Origin: an uncultured Bacilli bacterium
GTDB lineage: Bacteria > Bacillota_I > Bacilli_A > RFN20 > CAG-288
Direction: 5' to 3'
DNA: 29,423 nt
Assembly (NCBI GenBank): GCA_948525355.1
Contig: CAOSOP010000003.1
Coordinates: forward strand, 1-29,423
Positions 8,129 through 16,500 of the stretch are shown here, piece by piece (position 1 is the stretch's first letter; each line of letters opens with the position of its first letter). The notes beneath the pieces were generated by a model. The model saw nothing but the letters and a program-made list of their open reading frames with translations, had not been told where the DNA came from and searched no databases. Position numbers and translations under genes: made by a program.

Positions 8129-8577
8129 ATTCTCACTCCAAATAATGTTAAAATATAATATATCACTCCATAGATAAAGCTTGTAAAAACTCCATAAGTG
8201 ATGACAGATCCAGCGAGTGAAAACATTCGACTTCCAACACCAAATATTGGTCCTTCATATGAAAATTCCATCGCTTCACTGACCATTGAGTTTGCAAATC
8301 CTGTTATCGGTATGAATAATCCTGCCTTAAAGATCTGCCCCATTTTCTTATATACTCCTATTCCTGTTAAAACAAAAGTAATAAAAATAAATGTCATCGA
8401 CATTATACCTTTAATCATTTGATCCTCTAAATCAGTAAACCTTTTAAGCATATCATACTCAAAATTACCCAAGAGGCCGATTATCGCGCCCATTCCAAAA
8501 GAAAGGAGACAGTTCATCAAAACCTCATTGGATTTATTATATTTTTTTGCTGTTTTTAAAAATTCATTTTCTTCCAT
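8125..8577 (-). CDS. spoVAC: SpoVAC, mechanosensitive spore channel protein
   Basis: About 150 residues with several membrane segments and the family motifs GLLGNFEYDML, LTGIGVYKKMGQIFKAGLF, PITGFANSMVSEAMEF and GVGSRMFSLAGSVITYG. In Bacillus SpoVAC acts as the membrane channel of the SpoVA complex. I choose the ATG at 8577 (protein begins MEENEF) because GAGGTG lies directly upstream of it; the frame extends four codons further to a TTG, but this would put the ribosome site inside the gene. It is the first gene of spoVAC-AD-AE-AF. No spoVAA or spoVAB precedes it. Confidence 0.92.
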   Translation of the reverse strand: MEENEFLKTAKKYNKSNEVLMNCLLSFGMGAIIGLLGNFEYDMLKRFTDLEDQMIKGIMSMTFIFITFVLTGIGVYKKMGQIFKAGLFIPITGFANSMVSEAMEFSYEGPIFGVGSRMFSLAGSVITYGVFTSFIYGVIYYILTLFGVRM

Positions 8578-8592
8578 AACACACCTCAAGTT

Positions 8593-8621
8593 TATTATGG
8601 AAGAAGAAACGAAAAATAAAC
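8593..8621 (-). promoter_or_regulatory. Candidate forespore (SigG/SigF-type) promoter for spoVA
   Basis: In the 48-nt gap between sigF and spoVAC, the minus strand reads -10 CATAATA (8593-8599), a full match to the SigG consensus CATNHTA. A -35-like GTTTA (8617-8621) lies 17 nt upstream, one mismatch from GHATR. SigG control of spoVA is known in Bacillus. The leader would be only about 10 nt, which lowers confidence. Confidence 0.35.
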
Positions 8622-8625
8622 AATG

Positions 8626-9342
8626 CTATTTGCTATAATTCATTATTCTTTCACGCATTTTCTTTAAAACCTTTTTTTCAAGCCTCGAGACATTTACTTG
8701 GCTAGTAAAAAGTCTTTTAGCGATATCCGCCTGCGTCATATTCTCATAATATCTAAGGTGAACAAAAAGTCTTTCCTTATTATCTAATGACTGCAATGCT
8801 AAATCTAAATCGATAAACTCACTGATCATTTTATGATTGTCTTCGCTTAAAAAATCTTGCAGTGAATTACCATCTTCTTCATCACCAATAGTTTTATCAA
8901 GTGAAGTGGGTTTATAAAAAGATTCAAGTGCTAAGACAACATCTTCATAGCTGACATTAAACATATCTTTCAGTTCATCGATACTAGGTTCTTTTTGATA
9001 AGTATTAAAATACTCTTCTTTCTTCTTTAATAATGCTGAACCAAGCTCCTTTAAGCTGCGTGCAACCTTTATTCCCGTTGATTCTCGAAAATACTTCCGC
9101 AGTTCTCCTAATATTAAAGGAACTGCATAAGTTGAAAACTTAACATTATATGAAGGATCAAAGTTTTGAATCGCTTTTATCAACCCTAAAGAACCAATCT
9201 GAAAGAGATCATCCTTTTCATCATTTTGATAAGAAAACCTTTTCATCAAAGAATAGATAAGATTTTTATTTTTAGAATATAAATCGGCTAAAGCTTTATC
9301 ATCTCCCTGTTGTGCAAGAAGAAACTCATCATATTCCGACAT
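8626..9342 (-). CDS. sigF: Forespore sigma factor SigF
   Basis: A 238-residue sigma-70 family protein, slightly shorter than Bacillus SigF. Region 2 is clear: DEKDDLFQIGSLGLIKAIQNFDPSYNVKFSTYAVPLI. Region 3 has RSLKELGSALLKKKEEY, and region 4 has LRYYENMTQADIAKRLFTSQVNVSRLEKKVLKKMRER with the helix-turn-helix. It directs early forespore transcription after septation. The gene overlaps spoIIAB by 14 nt and has no strong ribosome site, so translation probably depends on coupling to spoIIAB. The order after spoIIAA-spoIIAB identifies it as SigF rather than SigG or SigB. Confidence 0.95.
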   Translation of the reverse strand: MSEYDEFLLAQQGDDKALADLYSKNKNLIYSLMKRFSYQNDEKDDLFQIGSLGLIKAIQNFDPSYNVKFSTYAVPLILGELRKYFRESTGIKVARSLKELGSALLKKKEEYFNTYQKEPSIDELKDMFNVSYEDVVLALESFYKPTSLDKTIGDEEDGNSLQDFLSEDNHKMISEFIDLDLALQSLDNKERLFVHLRYYENMTQADIAKRLFTSQVNVSRLEKKVLKKMRERIMNYSK

Positions 9343-9793
9343 CTTCGCTTATAGCCTTTGAAGAGTCACTGACGATTTTTTTCGTAACTATAACTCTTGT
9401 TCCCATACTTTTAACACTGCGCAGAGTGAAAGAATCCGAAAGCGATTGGATTATGGTAAGACCCATACCCGCACGCTCTAAATCAGGTCTTGTCGTGTAA
9501 TGAGGAGTTAAAGCTAAATCTACATTCTCTATTCCATCGCCGTAATCAGCGATGACAAGATAAAGATTATCTCCTTCAATATCGCATTTGATATAGACAT
9601 CCTTAGTTGAGTCTAAATGATATCCATGAATTATTGCATTGCTAACAGCTTCTGAAACGATGGTTTTAATATCACCGATCACCTCAATATCAGGCTCAAG
9701 CGATTCGATAAAAGCGATTACTGAAGCACGTGCTAAGGTCTCATTTTTTAATGTTGCTTTAAAGCGTAGTTCCATGCTATTTGTTGTGATCAT
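9329..9793 (-). CDS. spoIIAB: SpoIIAB, anti-sigma-F factor / serine kinase
   Basis: A 154-residue GHKL-fold kinase that binds and holds SigF and phosphorylates SpoIIAA. Visible motifs: N box SEAVSNAIIHGY, G1 box DYGDGIENV, and the G2 region RAGMGLTIIQSLSDS. The start ATG overlaps the spoIIAA stop (TAATG) and follows AAGGAGGTG, so the cluster is translationally coupled. A second ATG six codons in (MELRFK) has no better ribosome site. This is the switch that keeps SigF silent until the asymmetric septum forms. Confidence 0.95.
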   Translation of the reverse strand: MITTNSMELRFKATLKNETLARASVIAFIESLEPDIEVIGDIKTIVSEAVSNAIIHGYHLDSTKDVYIKCDIEGDNLYLVIADYGDGIENVDLALTPHYTTRPDLERAGMGLTIIQSLSDSFTLRSVKSMGTRVIVTKKIVSDSSKAISEDVGI

Positions 9794-10140
9794 TAAATCA
9801 ACACCTCCTTTTTAAATTGCGACATTGATTTATAGACTTTAATCACGCTTGAAAGCCCAGATATCTTGACGATTTTTTCTGCATATGATGATAATCCAAC
9901 AAGTCCTACAGCCCCTCCGACGCGTTTTATATCGTTATATCTTCCTAGTATTAGTCCGATACCTGCACTATCGAGAAATGTCAAATCTTTTAAATCAAAG
10001 AGCAAAAAGCGAGGTGCAGATTTTTCCATCATTTGAAGAATCTTCGTTTTATAAGATAAAGTTTTATAGGAGTCCAAATCTCCGCTGATTTTGATAAGTA
10101 GCCCGTTATCAAACTTTGATATTTTTATTTTGTTTTCCAA
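9793..10140 (-). CDS. spoIIAA: SpoIIAA, anti-anti-sigma-F factor
   Basis: A 115-residue STAS-domain protein. The phosphorylation site lies in FLDSAGIGLILGRY, and the serine falls at residue 58, the same number as the phosphorylated Ser58 of Bacillus subtilis SpoIIAA. Dephosphorylated SpoIIAA binds SpoIIAB and frees SigF. Translation begins at a TTG preceded by GAGGTGA; there is no in-frame ATG nearby. It is the first gene of the spoIIA unit, since a terminator separates it from dacF. I could not find a convincing SigH promoter in the 110 nt upstream. Confidence 0.93.
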   Translation of the reverse strand: MENKIKISKFDNGLLIKISGDLDSYKTLSYKTKILQMMEKSAPRFLLFDLKDLTFLDSAGIGLILGRYNDIKRVGGAVGLVGLSSYAEKIVKISGLSSVIKVYKSMSQFKKEVLI

Positions 10141-10249
10141 TGTATCTCACCTCGATTATTAAAATACAACAAAACAAATCGACTTTGGGTAGGCTCGACA
10201 ATATAAGACAAAATGAACAAAAACCTTATTAAAAATAATCAAACAAAAA

Positions 10250-10289
10250 GACTGTTTGAATTTATCTTTAACTTTAAACTCAAACAGCC
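10250..10289 (-). terminator. Terminator between dacF and spoIIAA
   Basis: CTGTTTGA (10252-10259) pairs with TCAAACAG (10280-10287), with further imperfect pairing inside, and a TTTTTG run follows on the minus strand. It lies just after the dacF stop, so dacF and spoIIA are likely separate transcripts. Confidence 0.8.
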
Positions 10290-10296
10290 TCAAGTT

Positions 10297-11463
10297 TTAT
10301 ATAAATAAATCAACCCAAGCGTCTTTAAAGTAATCTAAATACTTTTTATTAATCACATCTTCTTTTACAACTACTGGATATCTCTTCTCCTTATCTTTAT
10401 ATGCTACAACTAAATAACCAACAACCGTATCCTTAGCAATCGGCGCACTCGTTTTGGTTAAGACGATGCTTAAGGTCAAGTCTTCTTTCTTTACATTATC
10501 GATAAAACTAGGCGCGATATCATTTAATGGATAAATAGCGACATTTCTATTCTTAGCATTTTTAAAATCATATAACGCTAAGATTTCATCTTTATAAAAA
10601 AGCTCAACTCTATTTAATATCGAATAACCATAATCAAGAAGTTTTCTCGTATCAGAAGATCTATCGGCAATACTAGCAGCTCCCATCGTTACACTGACAA
10701 GTCTTATACCATTTCTAATCGCCGTCGCTGTCAAATTGTAGCCAGCCTTATTCGTATAACCGGTCTTTAATCCATCCATACCATCATAATGCCCAAGAAG
10801 CTTATTCGTATTTACTAGCCAAAATGGTTCATCGCTATCTTTTCTAATATAATCTTCCTTGAGTCTAGTAAAGCGAAGAATGCTTTCATTAAAACGAAGC
10901 AATTCAGTCGCTAATAATCCCATGTCATAAGCAGAAGTATAATGCTTTTCATCATCAAATCCAGTCGCATTGACAAAATTCGTGTCATTCATCTTTAAAT
11001 TCTTCGCTTTTTCATTCATCATCTTAACGAATGAAGAATGACTCCCGGCAACTTTTTCACCTAAGGCGACAACAGCGTCATTTGCAGAATTAATAGCGAC
11101 AGATTTAAAAAGGTCTTCAACACTCATGCTTTCGTTTGGTGCTAAAAATATCTGTGTACCACCCATTGAGCATGCTTCTTGACTAGGCGTTACCATATCA
11201 TCCCATTTGAGTTTACCTTTTTCAATATGTTCTAAAACAAGCAACATACCCATCATTTTTGTCATTGAAGCTGGATAAAGTTTTTCATGTTCATTGCTAG
11301 AATACAAAACTTCCTTAGAGTCATAATCAATCAATAAATGTGCCTTAGCTTTAAGCTGAAGATCTGCTTTATTCGTCTCTAATCGTATGGTTTTAGCTTC
11401 AGCTTTATATGTAAAACCACAGATAAACTGGATTAAAACAAAAAATAAACTAATAATTTTCAT
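10297..11463 (-). CDS. dacF: D-alanyl-D-alanine carboxypeptidase, DacF type
   Basis: A 388-residue penicillin-binding protein of the S11 peptidase family with an N-terminal signal peptide. All three active-site motifs are present: SMTK at 66-69, SAN at 126-128 and KTG at 233-235, followed by a C-terminal beta domain (about 275-388). It trims the terminal D-Ala from peptidoglycan stem peptides, probably to adjust cross-linking of the spore wall. Location directly before spoIIA is the classical place of dacF in Bacillus, where the gene is transcribed by SigF. The ATG is preceded by GGGGGT. The gene also shows that this lineage makes peptidoglycan. Confidence 0.93.
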   Translation of the reverse strand: MKIISLFFVLIQFICGFTYKAEAKTIRLETNKADLQLKAKAHLLIDYDSKEVLYSSNEHEKLYPASMTKMMGMLLVLEHIEKGKLKWDDMVTPSQEACSMGGTQIFLAPNESMSVEDLFKSVAINSANDAVVALGEKVAGSHSSFVKMMNEKAKNLKMNDTNFVNATGFDDEKHYTSAYDMGLLATELLRFNESILRFTRLKEDYIRKDSDEPFWLVNTNKLLGHYDGMDGLKTGYTNKAGYNLTATAIRNGIRLVSVTMGAASIADRSSDTRKLLDYGYSILNRVELFYKDEILALYDFKNAKNRNVAIYPLNDIAPSFIDNVKKEDLTLSIVLTKTSAPIAKDTVVGYLVVAYKDKEKRYPVVVKEDVINKKYLDYFKDAWVDLFI

Positions 11464-11479
11464 AGTTACCCCCGCTAAA

Positions 11480-11507
11480 GACTATGCCCAAAAGAAAGGA
11501 TTTATGA
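11480..11507 (-). promoter_or_regulatory. Possible SigF-type promoter of dacF
   Basis: GGGCATAGTC (11480-11489) fits the SigF -10 pattern GGNNANANTR except at the last base. TCATA (11503-11507) is a weak -35, and the 13-nt spacer is short. Suggested mainly because Bacillus dacF is SigF-dependent. Confidence 0.25.
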
Positions 11508-11522
11508 TATAAAGTCAAAAGA

Positions 11523-11544
11523 AAAGGCAGGAATTCCTGCCTTT
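11523..11544 (-). terminator. Terminator after pdp
   Basis: A perfect palindrome, AAAGGCAGG followed by AATT and CCTGCCTTT, then TTCTTTT on the minus strand. It sits directly after the pdp stop and separates pdp from dacF. Confidence 0.88.
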
Positions 11545-11548
11545 GACA

Positions 11549-12853
11549 TTACGCCTCAATCGTATCGAGAATTAAACGAGGTTTTTCAACCTTTTCATCG
11601 ACAATTTCAAACGCTCCGAGTATTTCTTTTACTATCGGTTCATATTTAGGTCTTTCGGTATATAAAGTTGCAAGTTCATCGCCCTTATTGACAAATTCAC
11701 CAACCTTATGCTTTAAGACTATACCACTAGACATATCGATTGTGTCTTCTTTTCTTTCTCTTCCACCACCAAGTTTCATCGCTGCTAGACCAATTGTTAA
11801 AGCGTTACACTTACTTATATATCCACTGCGAGGAGCATAAACTTTTTCGCGGTATAATGCTAATGGGAATTTGCTCGTGTCTTCAATGTAAGATATATCA
11901 CCATTTTGTGCCTTAACAAATTCTAAAAACACTTTGTATGCTGTTCCATCATCAAGTTTTTCTTTAAGCATTCTGTGTGCTTCTTCAAAACTATTAGCGA
12001 GTTTTGCCTGTAAAAGCATCGTGCTTCCAGAATGTAAACAAATATTAGTTAAATCTTCTGGTCCATGACCTAAAAGTGTATCGACAACTTCCTTAACCTC
12101 TAAATTATTACCGACAGCTAATCCAAGTGGTTCCTCCATCGAAGTGATTTCAGCTCTTGTATCACGGCCAAAGTAATTACCGATTTCGACCATCATCTTA
12201 GCCAGCTTAGTCGCATCTTCTATATTTTTCATAAATGCTCCATCACCGAACTTAACATCTAATAATATAGTATTAGATCCAGATGCTAGTTTCTTTGACA
12301 TAATTGAAGAAGCAATTAATGGAATCGAATCAACAGTATTAGTTACATCACGCAAAGCGTATAGTTTCTTATCGGCTGGAACAAGTGAACCAGTTTGACC
12401 GATGATAGATATACCAATTCTTTTGACCTGTTCAATAAACTCTTTGCGGTCGAGAGAAATATTAAATCCTGGAATGGATTCAAGTTTATCAAGTGTTCCA
12501 CCAGTATGACCGAGTCCACGTCCAGACATTTTGGCAAACTTAGCACCACAAGCAGCTACCATTGGTCCAAGAACTAATGAAGTCTTATCACCAACACCAC
12601 CAGTCGAATGCTTATCAACTTTATATCCTTCAATTTCACTTAAATCAATTGTCTCTCCAGAGTTAAGCATTTCTTCAGTTAAATCAAAGATTTCCTGCTT
12701 TGTCATTCCTTTAAAAATAATCGCCATCAACATTGCTGAAACTTGATAATCAGGAATGTCGCCTTTGACATAACCCTCAATAAAGAAATGAATTTCTTCT
12801 TTGGTCAATTCTTGACCATTTCTCTTTTTTCCAATTAAATCAATGAATCTCAT
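11549..12853 (-). CDS. pdp: Pyrimidine-nucleoside phosphorylase
   Basis: A 434-residue protein of the thymidine/pyrimidine-nucleoside phosphorylase family, full length (Bacillus Pdp is about 433). It cleaves uridine, deoxyuridine and thymidine with phosphate to base and pentose-1-phosphate. Motifs: VDKHSTGGVGDKTSL (phosphate-binding), FAKMSGRGLGHTGGTLDKLE, and LYALRDVTNTVDSIPLIASS. The C-terminal domain has the usual GGGRERKEDTIDMSSGI. The ATG follows AAGGAGAT. Nucleoside-salvage genes next to dacF-spoIIA are also found in Bacillus. It appears to be transcribed alone, between two terminators. Confidence 0.95.
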   Translation of the reverse strand: MRFIDLIGKKRNGQELTKEEIHFFIEGYVKGDIPDYQVSAMLMAIIFKGMTKQEIFDLTEEMLNSGETIDLSEIEGYKVDKHSTGGVGDKTSLVLGPMVAACGAKFAKMSGRGLGHTGGTLDKLESIPGFNISLDRKEFIEQVKRIGISIIGQTGSLVPADKKLYALRDVTNTVDSIPLIASSIMSKKLASGSNTILLDVKFGDGAFMKNIEDATKLAKMMVEIGNYFGRDTRAEITSMEEPLGLAVGNNLEVKEVVDTLLGHGPEDLTNICLHSGSTMLLQAKLANSFEEAHRMLKEKLDDGTAYKVFLEFVKAQNGDISYIEDTSKFPLALYREKVYAPRSGYISKCNALTIGLAAMKLGGGRERKEDTIDMSSGIVLKHKVGEFVNKGDELATLYTERPKYEPIVKEILGAFEIVDEKVEKPRLILDTIEA

Positions 12854-12923
12854 TTATAATCTCCTTAATAACTATTAAAATTATAAACTATTTTCTTTGA
12901 AGAAAAAAGTTATAAATTAAAAA

Positions 12924-12944
12924 GATTGAGTTTTTCGCTCAACC
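12924..12944 (-). terminator. Terminator after the 170-residue unknown protein
   Basis: GATTGAG and CTCAACC form a 7-bp stem (one G-T pair) with a 7-nt loop; TTTTTAATTT follows on the minus strand. It lies just after the stop at 12954. Confidence 0.8.
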
Positions 12945-12953
12945 TCTTCATTT

Positions 12954-13466
12954 TTATTCAATAGACAAAGTCACCCAACGATCGTTGTCATTACCATATG
13001 TATTATCATAAATTCTTACATATACGGTATGAATCTCATCGTCACCAACATAAACAAGCTTTGAATCCTCATTACAATAATTATATACTTGATCAGAACA
13101 TTCAAGTGAATTAATTGTCATGGCATTCTCCACTTTGAAATAGCTAATAGCCTTTCCTACTAATGTGATTCCAGAATTGCTGACATTGCTTACTGGAACT
13201 TTTCTTAAGTCCTTACGAACTAATCTGACCTCTCCTTTTTTTATAACACCAGTCCAAAAATACTCTTCAACACCATAGATTGGTGAAAGACTTTTATTGA
13301 ACTGTCGACGACAATCGACACGTGTTGTAGTGTTAAGAAGATAAAGATCAGCGGTTCCCTTAAAAACAAAACTAGATTTAACCGAAGTATGTTTTGTATT
13401 AGCAGTAGCCTTAGTTTTTTGCGTTTTTTTAGTAACTTCCTTTGATTTTTTTACTGTATTTGCCAT
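12954..13466 (-). CDS. Unknown basic protein with lysine-rich N-terminus
   Basis: About 170 residues. I start it at the ATG at 13466 (MANTVKKSKE), which follows AGAGGAGAG; the open frame runs 16 codons further upstream but without a ribosome site. Residues 1-35 are rich in Lys and Thr and probably disordered. The rest is beta-rich, with FKGTADLYLLNTTTRVDCRR, a middle stretch YFWTGVIKKGEVRLVRKDLR resembling an SH3-like barrel, and an acidic end. No signal peptide or membrane segment, so probably cytoplasmic. The tail could bind nucleic acid or the cell surface; neither is shown. Family not recognised. It has its own terminator. Confidence 0.75.
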   Translation of the reverse strand: MANTVKKSKEVTKKTQKTKATANTKHTSVKSSFVFKGTADLYLLNTTTRVDCRRQFNKSLSPIYGVEEYFWTGVIKKGEVRLVRKDLRKVPVSNVSNSGITLVGKAISYFKVENAMTINSLECSDQVYNYCNEDSKLVYVGDDEIHTVYVRIYDNTYGNDNDRWVTLSIE

Positions 13467-13517
13467 ATATCTCTCCTCTCTTAATAATACTATAACACAA
13501 AGAAAAAATAACAATAG

Positions 13518-13534
13518 ATGAAAGCGGTTTTCAT
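13518..13534. promoter_or_regulatory. Operator-like palindrome upstream of the unknown basic protein
   Basis: ATGAAAGCGGTTTTCAT has 6-bp arms (ATGAAA / TTTCAT) around a 5-nt centre. It looks like a LacI/CcpA-family site but is one base longer than a canonical cre. It lies just upstream of where the -35 of the 12954-13466 gene would be (a candidate -10, TATAGT, is at 13489-13494). Confidence 0.3.
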
Positions 13535-13555
13535 AATAAATATAGCACCAAAAAA

Positions 13556-13578
13556 GGCTGTTATAAAATCTAACAGCC
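13556..13578 (-). terminator. Terminator after the InlB-repeat lipoprotein
   Basis: GGCTGTTA and TAACAGCC form a perfect 8-bp stem with a 7-nt loop, followed by TTTTTT on the minus strand, right after the stop at 13587. Confidence 0.92.
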
Positions 13579-13586
13579 CTGATCGA

Positions 13587-16500
13587 TTATTTTACTAGCA
13601 ATGTAACGCTGGTGTTTTCAGCGATAAAGACGATTGAAGGTCCTAAATTATTTATTTCGGCGAGCAATATTTCTTTTGGACTGCTTTCGCCAAATTTAAT
13701 ATATAGTTTAAGTCCTAATGCCTTTATTTCTGAATCTTCCATGTTGAATGTTATCGTTACTTCATTACCTAAGAATATACCATCAGATAAATCAGTAAGT
13801 ATTTCTAGACCAATATCTACTGCCGATTGATCTAAAACAAGATTTACCGCCGCTCTTTCTCTTATCACAAACACCATTCCAGTCTTTACGATAAGAAGAG
13901 CTTCATTTTTATCTGACAACTTAACTTCTTGTAATGACTTATTATCAATAACTCCATCTTTTTCTATACCAACATATAAGATATGGCTTCTATCGATAGC
14001 CTTATCAAATTGTAACAAGAGTTCATCATATGTATAAACTGGGTTAGTCGATACATCAGTTAAAATGCTATAATTACCGCTTGTTTCATCCATCAACTTG
14101 AGGTCGAGCTTATAGCATCTTTCAACGATAATCTTATTGATGGACTTAATCATGATTTTAAATTTATCACCATTAGTAACTTCGACCAATTCTCTTTTTC
14201 CATCTTTACGAATGACATATACTCTATCGACATAAGTACTAGTCTCTTCAAGCTGATGGCTTAAGGTAAATGAATATTCACCATCAAATAACTTCTTATA
14301 AGTATCATCATCTTTTGAAGGAATCGTAGTATTAAGGTCATCTTTTAAAACATAAGATGAACTTGTTAAATCTTCAAACGTAACATAATAGGTCTTACGA
14401 TCAACTTCAGCATAGATATTGGTATTAGATAAAACCTTATCATAAATATCAACCTTTTGTTTTAAGTCTAAATCATAATACATCTTATTTATGTTCAAAG
14501 AATATCCTTCAACTCTTAACTCATCGACATTGATAAATGACTTCAATGGAGTATCAAATTCGATATTATTGAATGTATCATATAGGACACTTCCATCAAT
14601 GCTGTAGATATTAACATTATATTTAATAATGCTGTAGCGAGCATAAAGATTTATATTTCGACGATCCAAATCGTTTTGTGGATCAATGCTTTTCCATTCA
14701 CGACCGTTTTCATCAAACCATCCAATAAATATATATCCTTCACGACGAGCATCAGTCAAGATGATAGTCGGTGAATTGATATTATAGACGATCGTATTAT
14801 TTGGATAATCTGTCTCTGGTGCATTTAAGAGTCTGATGACGTAATCAGTCATACGCCAAGAAGCATAGAGATTCAAGTTACGATCGATCTTTGTATTTAA
14901 TGGTAATGATACTGTGCACTTAGGATCAAGATACCAACCAGTAAAGGTATAACCATTTCTCATCGGCTCACTGATTAAAACAGATTCAGTTAAATAAGAA
15001 TCATATCCGATCATTTTTTCAACAGAATAATCAGTTCCATCATTATAATAGAATGTCAAAGAATACTTCTTTTGTGATATTCCATCAAAAACAACTCTCG
15101 TATCGAGATTGACAACAAATGTATAGACATATCTTCCTTCATTATCAATGCTAGGAGTACAGATGACATTGTTGATTGTTACGAGTGGTGTTCCACTATA
15201 GCCAGCTTCGTTTTTAACTCTGACAGTCATATTGACCGTTGAGCCATTTTCAACATATCCATTAGTTGGAACTGTTCCACTAAAATAGTTGATTTCAACT
15301 CCATCAGCTCTTTCAAAGAAAATTCTTGATGAGTTTTCAGGGACGACAGACCACTTGGCAAAGACATTGATTGGCGCACTATTAGCGGGCCAGGTTTCAT
15401 ATTGCATTGGGGTCTTATAGTTAGGATCCAAATACCAACCAGCGAAATAGAATCCTTCTCTCGTTGGATCACTTGGAAGTATTAAAGGATCACCAAAATA
15501 ACCGGTGATAGAACTAACTTCAATAGAAGGGTCGCCAGTGACGAAGTTCATCTCCATCTTTAACTTATTCCATTCAGCAACAAGTTCTATATCTCTATCA
15601 ATACCTGAAGGAATGGCGTCAATTAACTTTCCATCAAGTCTCCATCCGACAAATTCAAGACCATCAGGATAGTTTTCAAGTGGCAATAGTTCAACCTTAT
15701 CATCAAAATAGGTTATGGTATTAATCTTATTCTGATTATAAGCACCAAAGGTATTTGCGTAAGTGACATTATAATGTGCGATGTCCCACTTTGCATAAAA
15801 ATCCAAGTCTTTTCTAACTCTTATACTAAAGTCGGATTTAACCTTATATTCATCGGTTTCATAATAATCGGCAAAGACATATCCTACACGGGAGAACTGA
15901 CCATCGGCAATATCCTTGCTGATATTAGATCCATAGGTAACATAACAAGAATAAATAGCTTCAACTCCATCAACATCATATCCGCCGTGGAATGTAAGTT
16001 TAACTTTCTTCTTAACGAGATTTGAAACCTCAATCGTTGTATCACCATTAGCAATAAAAGTATACATACCATCGACAAGAGTTAAAACTTGTCCATTTGC
16101 TGTAACAACAGCTTGGCTCGCATCATAATCGACATTAAAATCGATTCTAAAACTCACCTCTTCGCCGCGAGGATAAGTATTCGTAACGAGTGGAATATAG
16201 TATTCAACACCTTTAGACCAGGTGATGTTTACAACTTCACTTTGGGCATTATCTGTAAATTTAGCATATAAAATCGTGTTCTTGCTTGGGAAAACATTCA
16301 ACGCAAATGCTTGGGTTAACTCTTTATCTAAATACCAACCCGCAAAAACTGAATTAGGCTTTTTAACATCGGTTGGAAGTGTTAAAGGATCGTTAGGATA
16401 ACCCTTAACTGGATCGATAGAATTTCCACCATTTGTATTAAATGATACTGTTATCTTCTCTTCAGACCAAATTGCATAAAGCGTCAAATTCGCCTTGAGC

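Noticed and set aside
10141..10249. SigH promoter for the spoIIA operon
   Set aside because: AAGGTTTTT resembles half of a SigH -35, but no GAAT-type -10 lies at the right distance, so I do not list it.
13466..13514. Longer N-terminus (MLFFLCVIVLL) for the unknown basic protein, which would be a signal peptide
   Set aside because: The strong AGAGGAGAG ribosome site lies inside that stretch and points to the ATG at 13466.
15774..16025. Open frame on the plus strand inside the InlB-repeat gene
   Set aside because: No ribosome site or recognisable protein; the minus-strand frame has clear GWYLD repeats.
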